A stretch of 31,550 bases of DNA, taken from an uncultured Oscillospiraceae bacterium. Its GTDB lineage: Bacteria; Bacillota; Clostridia; Oscillospirales; Acutalibacteraceae. This document shows positions 8,481-16,969 of this stretch, piece after piece; positions within the stretch are counted from its first letter, which is position 1; each line of letters begins with the position of its first letter. A program made the translations under genes and the position numbers. The notes beneath the pieces are model-generated. The model did not search any database and had not been told where the DNA came from. It was given only the letters and a program-made list of their open reading frames with translations. The stretch is from NCBI GenBank assembly GCA_900553255.1, contig USCI01000018.1, forward strand, positions 1-31,550, written 5' to 3'.

Positions 8481-11400
8481 ATGCCGGGTTTTGTTCATCT
8501 TCACGTGCACAGCGAGTACAGCCTGCTCGACGGCGCCTGCCGGATCGAGGGGCTGGTCGCGCGTGCGCGGGAGATCGGGCAGGATGCGGTGGCGATTACC
8601 GACCACGGCGTGATGTACGGCGTGGTCGAGTTTTATAAAGCGGCCAAAAAAGCCGGAATCAAGCCGATTATCGGATGTGAGGTATATGTGGCGGCACGCA
8701 GCCGCTTCGACAAGGTGCACGGGCCTGACAGCGAGCACGCCCATCTGGTTCTGCTGTGCGAGAACGAGACCGGATACCGCAATCTGACCTATCTGGTGTC
8801 CTGCGCGTGGACCGAGGGCTTTTATGGAAAACCCCGGATCGATCATGAGCTGCTCAAAGGGCATACGGAGGGGCTGATCGCGCTGTCGGCGTGTCTGGCG
8901 GGCGAGATCCCGCGTGCGCTGCTGTGCAGCGACTACGACGAGGCAAAGCGGACGGCGCTGCGGTACGCGGAGCTGTTCGGTCCGGAGCATTATTATCTCG
9001 AGCTGCAGGATCACGGCCTGGATGAGCAGAGGGCGATCAATCCGCAGATCGTCCGGCTGGCCAACGAGACCGGTCTGCCGCTGGTATGCACCAACGACGC
9101 GCATTACCTGACTAAGGCGGATGCCGAGGTGCAGCGGGTGCTCATGTGCGTGCAGACCAACACCACCGTCAATGAGCCGAGCAGCATGGCGTTTGAAACC
9201 GAGGAGTTCTACCTGAAGACCGAGGAGGAGATGCGCGCGCTGTTCCCCGGTATACCGGAGGCGTTTGACAATACGGTGCGCATTGCGGAGCGCTGCCAGG
9301 TGGAGTTCGAATTCGGCCACACCCAGCTGCCGTCGTTCGATGCGCCCGGCGGGGACAGTGTTGCCTATTTCCGCGACATGTGCACGGCCGGCATGCACCG
9401 GCGTTACGGGGACAATCCGGCGCCGGAGGTCCGCGAGCGGCTTGCCTATGAAATGGACACGATCGAGCGGATGGGCTATGTGGATTACTACCTCATCGTG
9501 CACGATTTCGTGCATTATGCGAAAACCCACGATATCCCGGTCGGGCCGGGGCGGGGTTCCGGTGCGGGCAGCCTCTGCGCGTACTGTATCGGCATCACCA
9601 ACATCGATCCGCTCAAATACAACCTGCTGTTTGAACGCTTTCTCAATCCGGAACGGATCAGTATGCCGGACTTCGATATCGATTTCTGCAACGAGAAGCG
9701 GCAGCAGGTCATCGACTACGTCATCCGCAAGTACGGCGCCGACCGGGTGGCGCAGATCATCACCTTCGGAACCCTGGCGGCCAGGGCGGCGATTCGCGAT
9801 GTGGGGCGGGCGCTGGCCGTCCCGTACGCGACTGCCGACCAGGTGGCGAAGCTGGTGCCGTGGGCGCTGGGCATGACCCTCGACCTGGCGCTCGAGCAGT
9901 CCAAGCCCCTGCGGGAGCTGTACGAAAGCAATCCGGAAGTGCACCGGCTGGTGGACATGGCCAAAAAGGTGGAGGGCATGCCTCGGCACGCTTCCACCCA
10001 TGCGGCCGGCGTGGTCATCACGGCGAAGCCGGTGCGGGAATACGTGCCGCTGTGCCTCAACGGCGAGGCGGTCGCCACCCAGTATACGATGGGCATCCTT
10101 GAGGAACTGGGACTGCTTAAAATGGATTTCCTCGGCCTGCGCAACCTGACGATTATCGCCGATGCGGAAGAGATGATCCGGTGCCGGGTGCCGGATTTCC
10201 ATATCGAAAACATCCGGCAGGACGAGCCGGAGGTTTACGCCATGATGTCCCGCGGCGACAGCGAGGGTGTTTTCCAGTTTGAATCGGCCGGCATGAAGCG
10301 GGTGCTGCAGAACCTGCGGCCGGACAGCTTTGAAGACCTGATCGCGGTCATCTCCCTCTACCGGCCCGGCCCGATGGAATCCATCCCGCGGTATATCCAC
10401 AACCGCCATCATCCTGAGCAGGTGCGCTACCGCCATCCCAAGCTCGAACCGATCCTGCGGGTGACCTACGGCTGCATCGTCTATCAGGAGCAGGTAATGC
10501 AGATTTTCCGGGAGCTGGCGGGCTATTCACTCGGGCGTGCGGATCTGGTGCGCCGCGCGATGTCCAAGAAGAAGCACGATGTCATGGAGAAGGAGCGGCA
10601 GATCTTTATCCACGGTCTGACCGATGAAAACGGCAGGGTCGAGGTGGACGGCTGCGTGCGCCGCGGCGTGCCGGAAGCGACGGCGGATGCTATCTTCAAC
10701 GAGATGTCCTCCTTTGCCTCTTACGCCTTCAACAAGTCCCACGCCGCTGCCTACGCGACGGTGGCGTATCAGACGGCCTGGCTCAAATGCTTTTATCCGC
10801 GGGAGTATATGGCGGCGCTGCTGACGAGTGTGCTCGACAGCGGCAAGGTGGCCGGCTATATCGGGGAATGCGAGCGGATGGGCATCAAGGTGCTGCCGCC
10901 GTCGGTCAATGAAAGCCTGTCCGGCTTTACGGTTGCCGCACCGGCGGATTCCCGGGAGGAGCCGCATATCCGTTTCGGGCTGCTCGCGGTCAAAAATCTT
11001 GGACGCGGCATGATCGCGGAGCTTGTGCGGGAACGGGAGGGAAACGGCCTGTACCGCAGCTTTTACGATTTCTGCCGACGGCTGTCGGTCTGCCGGGAAT
11101 TCAACCGCCGTGCGCTCGACAGCCTGATCCGCTGCGGCGCGCTCGACGGGCTGGGGCTCAACCGCCGGCAGATGCTCGAGAACGCGGATGCGGTGATCGA
11201 TCAGCTCGACGACGCCAACCGGCGCAATGTCGAAGGGCAGCTCGGCTTCTTCGATTCACCGGATGCGGACGGCTTCTCCGAGCCGGTTTTTGCCCAGGTG
11301 CCGGAGCTGCCGTATGCCGAGCTGCTGGCCATGGAGAAGGAGACGACCGGTCTGTACCTGTCCGGCCATCCGCTCGCGCCTTATGCCGCCTTTTATCAGA

Positions 11401-12065
11401 CCGGCCGTCTGGCGCGCATCGACCGGATTCTCAGCGCTGCCGAGGAAGGAGAAAGCGAGTACACCGACGGCACCGCCGTAACGGTGCTGTGCATGGTCAC
11501 CGCCGTGCGCACCAAGGTCACCAAAAGCAAGGCGACGATGGCGTATCTCACCGCCGAAGACCTGTACGGCTCAATGGAGGTTTTGGCTTTCCCCAAAATC
11601 CTTTCGCAATACGGGCCGATGCTGCAGGCCGGCAATGCCGTGCTGCTGCGCGGCCGGATTTCCCTGCGGGAGGACGAGGAGCCAAAGCTGCTGTGCGATC
11701 AGGCGGCGCCTGCGCCGGAGCCCGGCGGTCAGCTGCCGGAGATGGCGGCAAAGCCGCAGCGTATGCCCGAGCCGCGGCAGACGGCACCGTCCGCAGCGGG
11801 CGATCCGCAGGTTCTCCGCCGGCCGAAGGAGCCTTCCGCTCACCACGGCCTGTATCTGCGCGTGCCGTCGGCCGACAGTACAGCGTACCGCCGCGCCTGC
11901 CTGGTTCTTGACGTTTTTGACGGCAGCGAGCCGCTGTACATCCGGTTTACCGATACCGGTAAGCTGGTGCGCGCACCGCTGAACATGTGCGTCTGGCCGC
12001 ATCCGGTGATGCTCGGGGAGCTGCGCCGGGTGCTCGGCGCGGAAAATGTCGCGGTGGTGGAGTAG
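8481..12065 (+). CDS. dnaE: DNA polymerase III alpha subunit (DnaE type)
   Basis: Replicative or lagging-strand DNA polymerase, 1194 aa. The N-terminal PHP domain starts at once (HLHVHSEYSLLDG, about 6-18). The palm carries the catalytic aspartates in PDFDIDF (about 396-402), preceded by GPGRGSGAGS. The helix-hairpin-helix region and a C-terminal OB-fold follow. A Pro/Ala/Glu-rich linker (about residues 1075-1120) leads to a short C-terminal domain. It lacks the inserted exonuclease and the order of domains of PolC, so it is the DnaE form. The ATG at 8481 has AAGGAG nine bases upstream; an upstream in-frame start at 8397 would overlap whiA and lacks a binding site. Confidence 0.95.
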   Translation: MPGFVHLHVHSEYSLLDGACRIEGLVARAREIGQDAVAITDHGVMYGVVEFYKAAKKAGIKPIIGCEVYVAARSRFDKVHGPDSEHAHLVLLCENETGYRNLTYLVSCAWTEGFYGKPRIDHELLKGHTEGLIALSACLAGEIPRALLCSDYDEAKRTALRYAELFGPEHYYLELQDHGLDEQRAINPQIVRLANETGLPLVCTNDAHYLTKADAEVQRVLMCVQTNTTVNEPSSMAFETEEFYLKTEEEMRALFPGIPEAFDNTVRIAERCQVEFEFGHTQLPSFDAPGGDSVAYFRDMCTAGMHRRYGDNPAPEVRERLAYEMDTIERMGYVDYYLIVHDFVHYAKTHDIPVGPGRGSGAGSLCAYCIGITNIDPLKYNLLFERFLNPERISMPDFDIDFCNEKRQQVIDYVIRKYGADRVAQIITFGTLAARAAIRDVGRALAVPYATADQVAKLVPWALGMTLDLALEQSKPLRELYESNPEVHRLVDMAKKVEGMPRHASTHAAGVVITAKPVREYVPLCLNGEAVATQYTMGILEELGLLKMDFLGLRNLTIIADAEEMIRCRVPDFHIENIRQDEPEVYAMMSRGDSEGVFQFESAGMKRVLQNLRPDSFEDLIAVISLYRPGPMESIPRYIHNRHHPEQVRYRHPKLEPILRVTYGCIVYQEQVMQIFRELAGYSLGRADLVRRAMSKKKHDVMEKERQIFIHGLTDENGRVEVDGCVRRGVPEATADAIFNEMSSFASYAFNKSHAAAYATVAYQTAWLKCFYPREYMAALLTSVLDSGKVAGYIGECERMGIKVLPPSVNESLSGFTVAAPADSREEPHIRFGLLAVKNLGRGMIAELVREREGNGLYRSFYDFCRRLSVCREFNRRALDSLIRCGALDGLGLNRRQMLENADAVIDQLDDANRRNVEGQLGFFDSPDADGFSEPVFAQVPELPYAELLAMEKETTGLYLSGHPLAPYAAFYQTGRLARIDRILSAAEEGESEYTDGTAVTVLCMVTAVRTKVTKSKATMAYLTAEDLYGSMEVLAFPKILSQYGPMLQAGNAVLLRGRISLREDEEPKLLCDQAAPAPEPGGQLPEMAAKPQRMPEPRQTAPSAAGDPQVLRRPKEPSAHHGLYLRVPSADSTAYRRACLVLDVFDGSEPLYIRFTDTGKLVRAPLNMCVWPHPVMLGELRRVLGAENVAVVE

Positions 12066-12115
12066 CGATTTGTCCGGAAAAGCGGTTTCTGCGCAATAAA
12101 GCATAAAAACAGGGC

Positions 12116-12145
12116 TTGATATTTCCTGGCCAATGGGTATATAAT
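12116..12145 (+). promoter_or_regulatory. Sigma-A-type promoter of pfkA
   Basis: A -35 TTGATA (12116-12121) and a perfect -10 TATAAT (12140-12145) are separated by 18 bp. The site lies in the dnaE-pfkA gap and gives a leader of about 90 nt, so pfkA can be transcribed independently of the murB-dnaE cluster. Confidence 0.75.
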
Positions 12146-12239
12146 AAAACCTGATTTCGCTTTATGGAAAACGTTGGAGTTTTTTCTGGTTACTTGACTG
12201 CTTGATGCGGTTATTAGGATAAAAGGAGAGAAATTTATC

Positions 12240-13208
12240 ATGTCTGTCAAACGTATTGCTGTTCTCACCAGCGGCGGTGACGCACCCGGTATGAATGCGG
12301 CGATCCGTGCGGTCGCCCGTACGGCAATGAATCGCGGGATTGAGGTGTTCGGCGTCTATCGCGGCTACAATGGGCTGATTAATGGCGACATGGTTCAGAT
12401 GAATCTGCGCAGCGTATCGGATATCATCCATCGCGGCGGTACCATGCTGTATACCGCGCGCAGCCCTGAATTCCGCACCGAAGAGGGAATGCAGAAGGCC
12501 ATCAAGACCTGCCGTGAGATGGGGATCGAGGGGGTCGTGGTCATCGGCGGCGACGGCTCCTTCCGCGGCGCGCAGGATCTGACCCGCCGCGGGCTGCCCT
12601 GTATCGGTATCCCGGGCACCATCGACAACGATATCTCCTGCTGCGAATATACCATCGGCTATGACACCGCGCTGAACACCAGCATGGAAATGATCGACAA
12701 GCTGCGCGACACCGCCCAGTCCCACGACCGGTGCAGCGTGGTGGAGGTCATGGGCCGCCACGCCGGTTATCTTGCGCTCAACACCGGTATCGCCTGCGGG
12801 GCAACCAGCATTATCGTGCCGGAGGTGCCGTTCGATTTTGAGCGGGATATTATCCAGCGGATGGCGACCACCTCCGCGTCCGGCAAAAAGCACTTTATCA
12901 TCATTGTGGCTGAAGGTGTCGGCCACGTCATGAACATGGCGGAGGAGATCGAAAAGCGTACCGGCATCGAGACCCGCGCCACCATCCTCGGCCACGTCCA
13001 GCGCGGCGGTTCGCCGACCGTGCGCGACCGTGTGCTCGCGAGTGAAATGGGGCACCATGCGGTGGAACTGCTCATCGACGGCAAGTCCAACCGCGTGGTC
13101 ACCGTGCAGAACGACCAGATCACCGATTTCGACATCGAGGAAGCGCTGCAGATGAAAAAGCCCTTTGATTTCGATCTGTACCGCATGGCGCACGAGATTT
13201 CGATCTGA
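12240..13208 (+). CDS. pfkA: ATP-dependent 6-phosphofructokinase
   Basis: Phosphorylates fructose-6-phosphate to fructose-1,6-bisphosphate, the committing step of glycolysis. At 322 aa it is the classic bacterial homotetramer type. TSGGDAPGMN opens the protein, GGDGS at 103-107 carries the glycine expected for ATP specificity (PPi enzymes have Asp here), and PGTIDND (125-131) holds the catalytic aspartate. MGRHAGYLA and GHVQRGGSP, both substrate-site segments, follow. The ATG at 12240 is preceded by AAAAGGAG. It has its own promoter and a strong terminator. Position after dnaE is common in Firmicutes (there often with pyk). Confidence 0.96.
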   Translation: MSVKRIAVLTSGGDAPGMNAAIRAVARTAMNRGIEVFGVYRGYNGLINGDMVQMNLRSVSDIIHRGGTMLYTARSPEFRTEEGMQKAIKTCREMGIEGVVVIGGDGSFRGAQDLTRRGLPCIGIPGTIDNDISCCEYTIGYDTALNTSMEMIDKLRDTAQSHDRCSVVEVMGRHAGYLALNTGIACGATSIIVPEVPFDFERDIIQRMATTSASGKKHFIIIVAEGVGHVMNMAEEIEKRTGIETRATILGHVQRGGSPTVRDRVLASEMGHHAVELLIDGKSNRVVTVQNDQITDFDIEEALQMKKPFDFDLYRMAHEISI

Positions 13209-13296
13209 TTCAGGGCGGTTTGTCCGGTTCCGGGAAATATCCGGCGGAAACGGGGTCGGCCGGCGGCTGCCGGCCTTGGGCGAAACAGCCATAAAT

Positions 13297-13348
13297 ACGG
13301 CGGACAGATATTTGCCAGGCAAGTATTTGTCCGCCGTTTGTGTTTTTG
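13297..13348 (+). terminator. Strong rho-independent terminator of pfkA
   Basis: A 19-bp stem (13297-13315 with 13319-13337, including G-U pairs, no mismatch) has a 3-nt loop and a U-rich tail (TTGTGTTTTT). The 3' arm contains the -35 box of the next promoter, so terminator and promoter are physically merged. Confidence 0.8.
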
Positions 13349-13355
13349 GTATAAT
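13327..13355 (+). promoter_or_regulatory. Sigma-A-type promoter of ispD-ispF
   Basis: A -35 TTGTCC (13327-13332) and a perfect -10 TATAAT (13350-13355) have a 17-bp spacer. It lies about 60 bp upstream of the ispD start and overlaps the pfkA terminator. Confidence 0.7.
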
Positions 13356-13414
13356 TCCGGAGAATATGGCATTGTGATGGTAGTGAAGGAAACTTCCGAC
13401 GGGAGGACAAGTCT

Positions 13415-14176
13415 ATGGGGCTTTTCAGCGGGATAATCCGCATATTCGGCGCCGGGCAGCTCGAGCCGCCGCAGGCACCGCAGCGGCCGGTGGTGGCCGC
13501 GGTCGTGGTGGCGGCCGGCAGTTCTTCCCGCATGGGCACTCCGAAACAGCTGATTCCCCTGTGCGGTGTGCCGGTAATCGCCCGCACACTGATGGCGCTC
13601 GACGAGGCGGAGTGCGTCGATGAAATTGTCCTGGTGGCGCGGCAGGCGGATATGCTGCCTTTTTACGATTTAAGCAAACGGTACGGTATTCGGAAGCTGA
13701 CCAAGATCCTGATCGGCGGTGGATCCCGGCAGCAGTCGGTGGCCCGCGGCGTGGAGGCGGTGAAGCCGGAAACAGCCTATGTGGCTATTCACGATGGGGC
13801 AAGGCCGCTGCTGCGGCCGCAGACCGCTGATCGGGTGATTGAGGCCGCATTCCGCACCGGTGCGGCAGCGGCGGGGGTACATGTCAAAGATACCGTCAAG
13901 CTCACCGATGAAAACGGCGTGGTGACCGGCACGCCTGACCGGCGTTTTCTGTGGAATGTCCAGACGCCGCAGGTGTTCGAGCTGACGCGGTACCGGCGGG
14001 CGCTTTTGGCGGCGCAGACGGCCGGACGGGAGTATACCGACGACTGCCAGCTGATGGAGCATGCGGGGTTTCCGGTACAGCTGATTGAAGCGGAGTACAC
14101 CAACCTGAAAATCACCACGCCGGAGGATGTGGCCTTTGCGGAGGCGGTCCTGCGGCAGGACGAGGATGACGGATAA
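13415..14176 (+). CDS. ispD: 2-C-methyl-D-erythritol 4-phosphate cytidylyltransferase
   Basis: Couples CTP to methylerythritol phosphate in the non-mevalonate isoprenoid pathway. The CTP-binding loop VVVAAGSSSRMG (about 30-41) with the following K44 of TPKQ is intact. So are the IHDGARP segment and the C-terminal NLKITTPEDVAFAE, which is diagnostic for IspD. The product is 253 aa, including an N-terminal extension of about 26 aa rich in Pro and Gln before the core. The ATG at 13415 is preceded by GGGAGG with 8-nt spacing, so the extension is likely real. ispF follows 17 bp later, giving two consecutive pathway-linked genes in one transcript. Confidence 0.95.
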   Translation: MGLFSGIIRIFGAGQLEPPQAPQRPVVAAVVVAAGSSSRMGTPKQLIPLCGVPVIARTLMALDEAECVDEIVLVARQADMLPFYDLSKRYGIRKLTKILIGGGSRQQSVARGVEAVKPETAYVAIHDGARPLLRPQTADRVIEAAFRTGAAAAGVHVKDTVKLTDENGVVTGTPDRRFLWNVQTPQVFELTRYRRALLAAQTAGREYTDDCQLMEHAGFPVQLIEAEYTNLKITTPEDVAFAEAVLRQDEDDG

Positions 14177-14193
14177 AGGAAAGGGGCGATACG

Positions 14194-14664
14194 ATGCGGA
14201 TCGGACACGGCTATGATGTGCACCGGCTGACCGAGGGGCGCCGGTTGATTCTGGGGGGCGTGGATATCCCTTTTGAAAAGGGACTGCTCGGGCACTCGGA
14301 TGCGGATGTGCTTGCCCATGCGGTGGCGGACGCATTGCTGGGCGCGGCGGCGCTCGGCGATATCGGTCTGCATTTTCCGGACACCGACCCGCGGTATGCG
14401 GGGGCGGACAGCCTGCTGCTGCTGCGGGAAACGGTGCGGCTGGTGCGGGAAAAGGGCTATACCGTGGGCAATATCGATGCCACTATACTGGCACAGCGGC
14501 CGAAGCTGCGCCCCTTTATCCAGGCGATGCGCGAAAACCTTGCAGCCGCTTGCGGTATCGCACCCGACCGGGTCAGCGTCAAGGCCACCACCGAAGAGGA
14601 ACTCGGCTTCACCGGTGCCGGCGAGGGAATTGCGGCGCACGCGGTGTGCTTGCTGGAGGAATAA
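14194..14664 (+). CDS. ispF: 2-C-methyl-D-erythritol 2,4-cyclodiphosphate synthase
   Basis: Cyclises CDP-methylerythritol phosphate to ME-2,4-cyclodiphosphate with release of CMP. It is a homotrimer with a zinc site. The metal ligands D8 and H10 are visible in GHGYDVHRL, the third (His of GHSDADV) near 42, and the conserved DIGLHFPDTDP follows. The C-terminal ATTEEELGFTG is the family signature. The product is 156 aa, normal length. The ATG at 14194 has AAAGG/GGGG upstream. It forms an operon with ispD and ends at a strong terminator. Confidence 0.96.
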   Translation: MRIGHGYDVHRLTEGRRLILGGVDIPFEKGLLGHSDADVLAHAVADALLGAAALGDIGLHFPDTDPRYAGADSLLLLRETVRLVREKGYTVGNIDATILAQRPKLRPFIQAMRENLAAACGIAPDRVSVKATTEEELGFTGAGEGIAAHAVCLLEE

Positions 14665-14673
14665 GGCGAAAAA

Positions 14674-14703
14674 CGGGGAGGCCGGCGGCCTTCCCGCTTT
14701 TTT
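14674..14703 (+). terminator. Rho-independent terminator after ispF
   Basis: A 10-bp stem with one G-U pair (14674-14683 with 14687-14696) around a GGC loop is followed by C and six T. It separates ispDF from the sporulation gene spoIIR. Confidence 0.85.
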
Positions 14704-14724
14704 GCCATGAAAATGGAAAAAACT

Positions 14725-14752
14725 GTATAAACGGTTTCCGGCCGTCCATACT
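14725..14752 (+). promoter_or_regulatory. Candidate sigma-F promoter of spoIIR
   Basis: GTATA (14725-14729) and GTCCATACT (14744-14752) are 14 bp apart. They match the forespore sigma-F pattern GYATA-N14/15-GGNNANANT with one mismatch (T for the second G). spoIIR is a sigma-F target in Bacillus, so motif and gene agree. No sigma-A pair was found here. Confidence 0.55.
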
Positions 14753-14787
14753 TGGATCAACCAAACAATGGAAGGGCGGTTAGAACG

Positions 14788-15420
14788 ATGAGCAAATGGA
14801 TTAAAGCATTGGCGCTGGCGCTTGTAGCGGCGCTGTGTATATCGCTGTGCGGGTTTTCCGGCGAATGCAGCCAGATCCGTGAGCGGGTGCTGCGTCTGCA
14901 TGTGCTGGCGAATTCCGACAGCGAGGAGGATCAGCAGCTAAAGCTGAAGGTGCGGGATACGGTGGTGGAGACGGCGGCCGGCCTGTTCGACACGGTAACC
15001 GATAAGGACGGGGCTATCGCACAGGTGGAACAAATGTTGCCGGAGATCGTTGCCGCCGCCCAGCAGCGGGTATACGACGAGGGGTACGATTATGAAGTAA
15101 AGGCCGAGCTGTGTCACATGTATTTTACCACCCGGGAGTATGAGACGGTGACACTGCCGGCCGGGATGTACGATGCGCTGCGCATCACCATCGGGGAAGG
15201 TGCCGGGCGCAACTGGTGGTGCGTGGTGTTTCCGCCGATGTGTGTGTCGGCGGCGTCGGAAAGCGCAGAGCTTTCGGATGTTCTCGACGAGGAGCAGGTG
15301 GAGATTGTCACCGAGCCGCAGCAGTACGAGGTGCGCTTTAAGGTGGTGGAGATTTTCGAGGAGATCGCCCATCAGGTGCGCACCTGGTTTTGTGGCGATG
15401 ACACCACCGCAATCGAATAA
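14788..15420 (+). CDS. spoIIR: Stage II sporulation protein R
   Basis: SpoIIR is made in the forespore, exported across its membrane, and triggers SpoIIGA to process pro-sigma-E in the mother cell. The 210-aa product begins with a basic stretch and a hydrophobic signal segment (about 7-24), then the hallmark RLHVLANSDSEEDQ followed by LKLKVRD. The rest is the conserved extracytoplasmic domain with YTT/YE-type motifs (LPAGMYDALRI, GAGRNWWCVVFPPMC). The ATG at 14788 follows GAAGGGCGG. An upstream in-frame TTG at 14752 lies inside the -10 box and cannot be used. It is a single-gene unit between ispF and folC. Confidence 0.93.
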   Translation: MSKWIKALALALVAALCISLCGFSGECSQIRERVLRLHVLANSDSEEDQQLKLKVRDTVVETAAGLFDTVTDKDGAIAQVEQMLPEIVAAAQQRVYDEGYDYEVKAELCHMYFTTREYETVTLPAGMYDALRITIGEGAGRNWWCVVFPPMCVSAASESAELSDVLDEEQVEIVTEPQQYEVRFKVVEIFEEIAHQVRTWFCGDDTTAIE

Positions 15421-15428
15421 GCAGCGCT

Positions 15429-15457
15429 TTGCAGCGCCCCCCGGATTGTGGTATACT
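15429..15457 (+). promoter_or_regulatory. Sigma-A-type promoter of folC
   Basis: A -35 TTGCAG (15429-15434) and a -10 TATACT (15452-15457) have a 17-bp spacer. They sit directly after the spoIIR stop, about 70 bp before the folC start. Confidence 0.65.
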
Positions 15458-15472
15458 GAAAGCAGAGCCGAT

Positions 15473-15502
15473 GCGGCGGCATGGCCATGACCATGCCGCC
15501 GC
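15473..15502 (+). promoter_or_regulatory. Leader hairpin upstream of folC
   Basis: A perfect 12-bp GC-rich stem (15473-15484 with 15491-15502) around a 6-nt loop lies between the predicted transcription start (near 15464) and the folC ribosome binding site. No T-tract follows, so it is not an intrinsic terminator. It may stabilise the mRNA 5' end or affect ribosome access. Confidence 0.5.
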
Positions 15503-15526
15503 TGTTTGCGAAAGGGGAGGAGCCGC

Positions 15527-16798
15527 ATGACGTATGCGGAAGCGGCCGCCTATCTGGACAGTCTGAAGCCGGGCGGCATGAAGATGGGGCTGGCGCGTAT
15601 GCAGCGGATTCTGGCGCTCTGCGGGAATCCTGAACGCTCGCTCAAGACGGTACATATCGCCGGGACAAACGGCAAGGGATCAACCGCGCGGATGATGCAA
15701 AGCATCTGTACGGCGGCCGGATATCGGACCGGGCTGTACATCTCGCCGGAGGTGACCGGGCTGCGCGACACCATTACCATAAACGGCGAACCGATACCAG
15801 AGACGGATTTTGCGCAGCTGACCGACGAACTGCGCGCGCATGCCGGCGATATGGGGGAGACCGGCGGGTTGTCCGCCTTTGAGGCGGCCACGGCGATAGC
15901 TCTGCTGTATTTTGCACGTGAGCATACCGATCTTTGTGTCATCGAGTGCGGACTCGGGGGACGGGATGACGCGACGAACGTGATCCCTGCGCCGCTCGTG
16001 GCGGTGCTTACGCCGATTGCCCTTGACCATACGGCCATGCTCGGCGGCACGGTGGAGGAGATCACGGCGAACAAATGCGGCATCATGAAGCCGCCGTGCG
16101 CGGTGGTCTGTGCGCCGGGACAGGGTCCGGAGGCTCTCGGCGTTATCCTCGAGCGCGCGGCGCAGCTGGGGTTGACGGTGTATATCCCGAACTCTGCCGG
16201 TGCGCCGGTACGGGAGGCGGTGCCAGGCCGCACGTCCTTTGTACAGGGAGGCCGGCTGTATACCGTTCCGCTGACCGGCGTGTTTCAGCGGGACAACGCG
16301 CTCACGGCAATCGAGACGGTGAATTGCCTGCGCAGGCAGGGATTTCTGATTACAGAGGAAGCGGTGCAGCAGGGGCTGGCGGACGCTGTCCTGCCCTGCC
16401 GGCAGGAGGTGCTGCGCCGGCAGCCGCTCGTGATGATGGATGGTGCGCACAATCCGCATGGCGTTGCCCGGCTGGCGGAAACGCTGCGCCAGCAGGCGGC
16501 AGGCGAGGATCTGACGCTGCTGATCGGGATGCTGCGGGACAAGGATACCGCGGCATGCGTGCACCTGCTGCAGCCGTACTGCCGCCGGGTAGTGTGCTGC
16601 ACGCCGGAAAACCCGCGGGCGCTGCCCGCTGCGGAGCTGGCGGCGCAGTTTTCTCCGGGAATACCGTTACGGGTATGTCCGGAACCCCGCGCGGCACTGA
16701 CTATGGCACGGGAATGGCAGCCAAAGGCCGGTCTGCTGGTGGCCGGATCCTTTTATCTTTGCGCCACGCTGCGCCCGGGTTTGATCGGAATCGTGTGA
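15527..16798 (+). CDS. folC: Folylpolyglutamate synthase / dihydrofolate synthase
   Basis: An ATP-dependent ligase of the Mur-ligase superfamily. It adds glutamate to dihydropteroate and/or extends the glutamate tail of folates. The P-loop GTNGKGST is at 46-53. SPEVTGLRDTI (the folate-binding omega-loop region), CGLGGRDDATN and DGAHNPHG (in the C-terminal domain) are all present. The product is 423 aa, normal size. The ATG at 15527 follows GGGGAGG; an upstream in-frame start at 15506 overlaps the binding site. It has its own promoter and terminator. Whether both activities are present cannot be decided from sequence. Confidence 0.93.
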   Translation: MTYAEAAAYLDSLKPGGMKMGLARMQRILALCGNPERSLKTVHIAGTNGKGSTARMMQSICTAAGYRTGLYISPEVTGLRDTITINGEPIPETDFAQLTDELRAHAGDMGETGGLSAFEAATAIALLYFAREHTDLCVIECGLGGRDDATNVIPAPLVAVLTPIALDHTAMLGGTVEEITANKCGIMKPPCAVVCAPGQGPEALGVILERAAQLGLTVYIPNSAGAPVREAVPGRTSFVQGGRLYTVPLTGVFQRDNALTAIETVNCLRRQGFLITEEAVQQGLADAVLPCRQEVLRRQPLVMMDGAHNPHGVARLAETLRQQAAGEDLTLLIGMLRDKDTAACVHLLQPYCRRVVCCTPENPRALPAAELAAQFSPGIPLRVCPEPRAALTMAREWQPKAGLLVAGSFYLCATLRPGLIGIV

Positions 16799-16863
16799 AA
16801 CCGGCGTATGACAACAAAATATGACCGCCTTCGACGGCTGAATTCTGATGCAAGCCGGCGGAC

Positions 16864-16896
16864 AAGCCTCTATCATAACGGATAGAGGCTTTTTTT
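16864..16896 (+). terminator. Rho-independent terminator after folC
   Basis: An 11-bp stem (16864-16874 with 16881-16891) around a 6-nt loop continues into a run of seven T. It ends folC and isolates the following spoIIA operon. The 16799-16969 gap holds nothing else that I can name. A sigma-H promoter expected for spoIIA was looked for and not seen clearly. Confidence 0.85.
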
Positions 16897-16969
16897 CGTG
16901 CCCGTCGGCCGTTCAGACGTCCGATGGCACCGGATTCCGCGGCCTCGCGCGAGAAAGGAATGGTCACAT

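Noticed and set aside
6617..10436. Very long open frames (585 and 689 aa) on the minus strand opposite rapZ, whiA and dnaE
   Set aside because: They mirror the codon structure of well-recognised plus-strand genes in GC-rich DNA; the products are His/Arg/Gln-rich without domains and have no ribosome binding sites.
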